From NCBI RefSeq assembly GCF_900108515.1, contig NZ_FNWW01000002.1, forward strand, positions 1 to 64,000: DNA of 64,000 bases, read 5' to 3'. The stretch comes from Halobacillus karajensis (lineage in GTDB: Bacteria; Bacillota; Bacilli; Bacillales; Halobacillaceae). Below, in pieces: positions 63,960 through 64,000 of the stretch. The notes below the pieces were generated by a model. It saw only the letters and a list, made by a program, of their open reading frames with translations. It did not search any database and had not been told where the DNA came from. Each line of letters starts with the position of its first letter. The first letter of the stretch is position 1. The position numbers were made by a program, and so were the translations under genes.

Positions 63960-64000
63960 TTATTTTTTATTCAATAAATAGACTCCGAAAATAATGAGGA
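63960..64000 (-). CDS. C-terminal end of a leftward membrane protein gene (cut by window edge)
   Basis: The last 12 sense codons read 'LIIFGVYLLNKK' and then TAA, the look of a final membrane helix with a short basic tail. The terminator at 63883 lies just beyond in the same direction. Too little is present to identify the gene. Confidence 0.35.
   Translation of the reverse strand, partial: LIIFGVYLLNKK

Overview
The window comes from a spore-forming, low-to-moderate GC Gram-positive bacterium of the family Bacillaceae, probably a Halobacillus/Virgibacillus-type relative (genus is inference). The evidence is gene content and order: sspI, pheST behind a T-box, rnhC-zapA-cvpA-polX-mutS2, lcfA-fadR-fadB-etfBA, trxA-uvrC, yslB, sdhCAB, gerE, racE-gerM-rph-ysnAB and ysoA-tig-clpX-lonA-ysxC all follow the Bacillus subtilis ysg/ysh/ysl/ysm/ysn/yso/ysx backbone. 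No phage, plasmid or CRISPR region was seen.

Layout. 0-0.5 kb: start of an IS1182-type transposase running off the left edge, next to two abutting terminator hairpins. 0.5-19.9 kb: core block with spore protein, tRNA-Phe charging, DNA repair and division genes, the FadR-controlled fatty-acid beta-oxidation/ETF operon, thioredoxin and UvrC. 20-24 kb: yslB and succinate dehydrogenase. 24.2-27.2 kb: a ComP/ComA-like sensor-regulator pair without comQ or comX, placed between sdhB and gerE. 27.2-32.4 kb: gerE with a sigma-K-type promoter, a MarR regulator, racE, gerM, rph, rdgB-like and yfcE-like genes. 32.5-32.7 kb: tRNA-Gly and tRNA-Arg.

32.7-53.7 kb is an accessory stretch inserted between the ysnB/tRNA and ysoA anchors. 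It holds a small type I toxin-antitoxin locus, a CD3324-family regulator behind a leader able to fold two exclusive ways, a FusB/FusC-type EF-G-binding protein, an arsR-arsI operon with a Cys-rich microprotein, acoR plus a sigma-54 acoABCL acetoin dehydrogenase operon, a CHRD protein, the bioAFDB-bioY operon under a BirA-type operator, a broken LtrA-like gene, a ferredoxin, a DCC oxidoreductase and the sporulation checkpoint gene sda. 53.9-64 kb returns to the core (ysoA, tig, clpX, lonA, ysxC) and ends with a three-gene polar amino-acid ABC transporter.

Functionally the window combines catabolism (fatty acids, acetoin, succinate), protein quality control (tig/clpX/lonA), sporulation and germination control (sspI, gerE, gerM, sda) and stress or resistance genes. 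Most operons end in clear rho-independent hairpins. The most interesting non-textbook signals are the type I toxin with its predicted antisense RNA, the alternative-fold leader at 33.8 kb, the helically phased TGAGA repeats upstream of the sigma-54 promoter, the orphan comPA pair and the Cys-rich ars microprotein. Start codons were adjusted by Shine-Dalgarno spacing in many genes, as noted in each entry.
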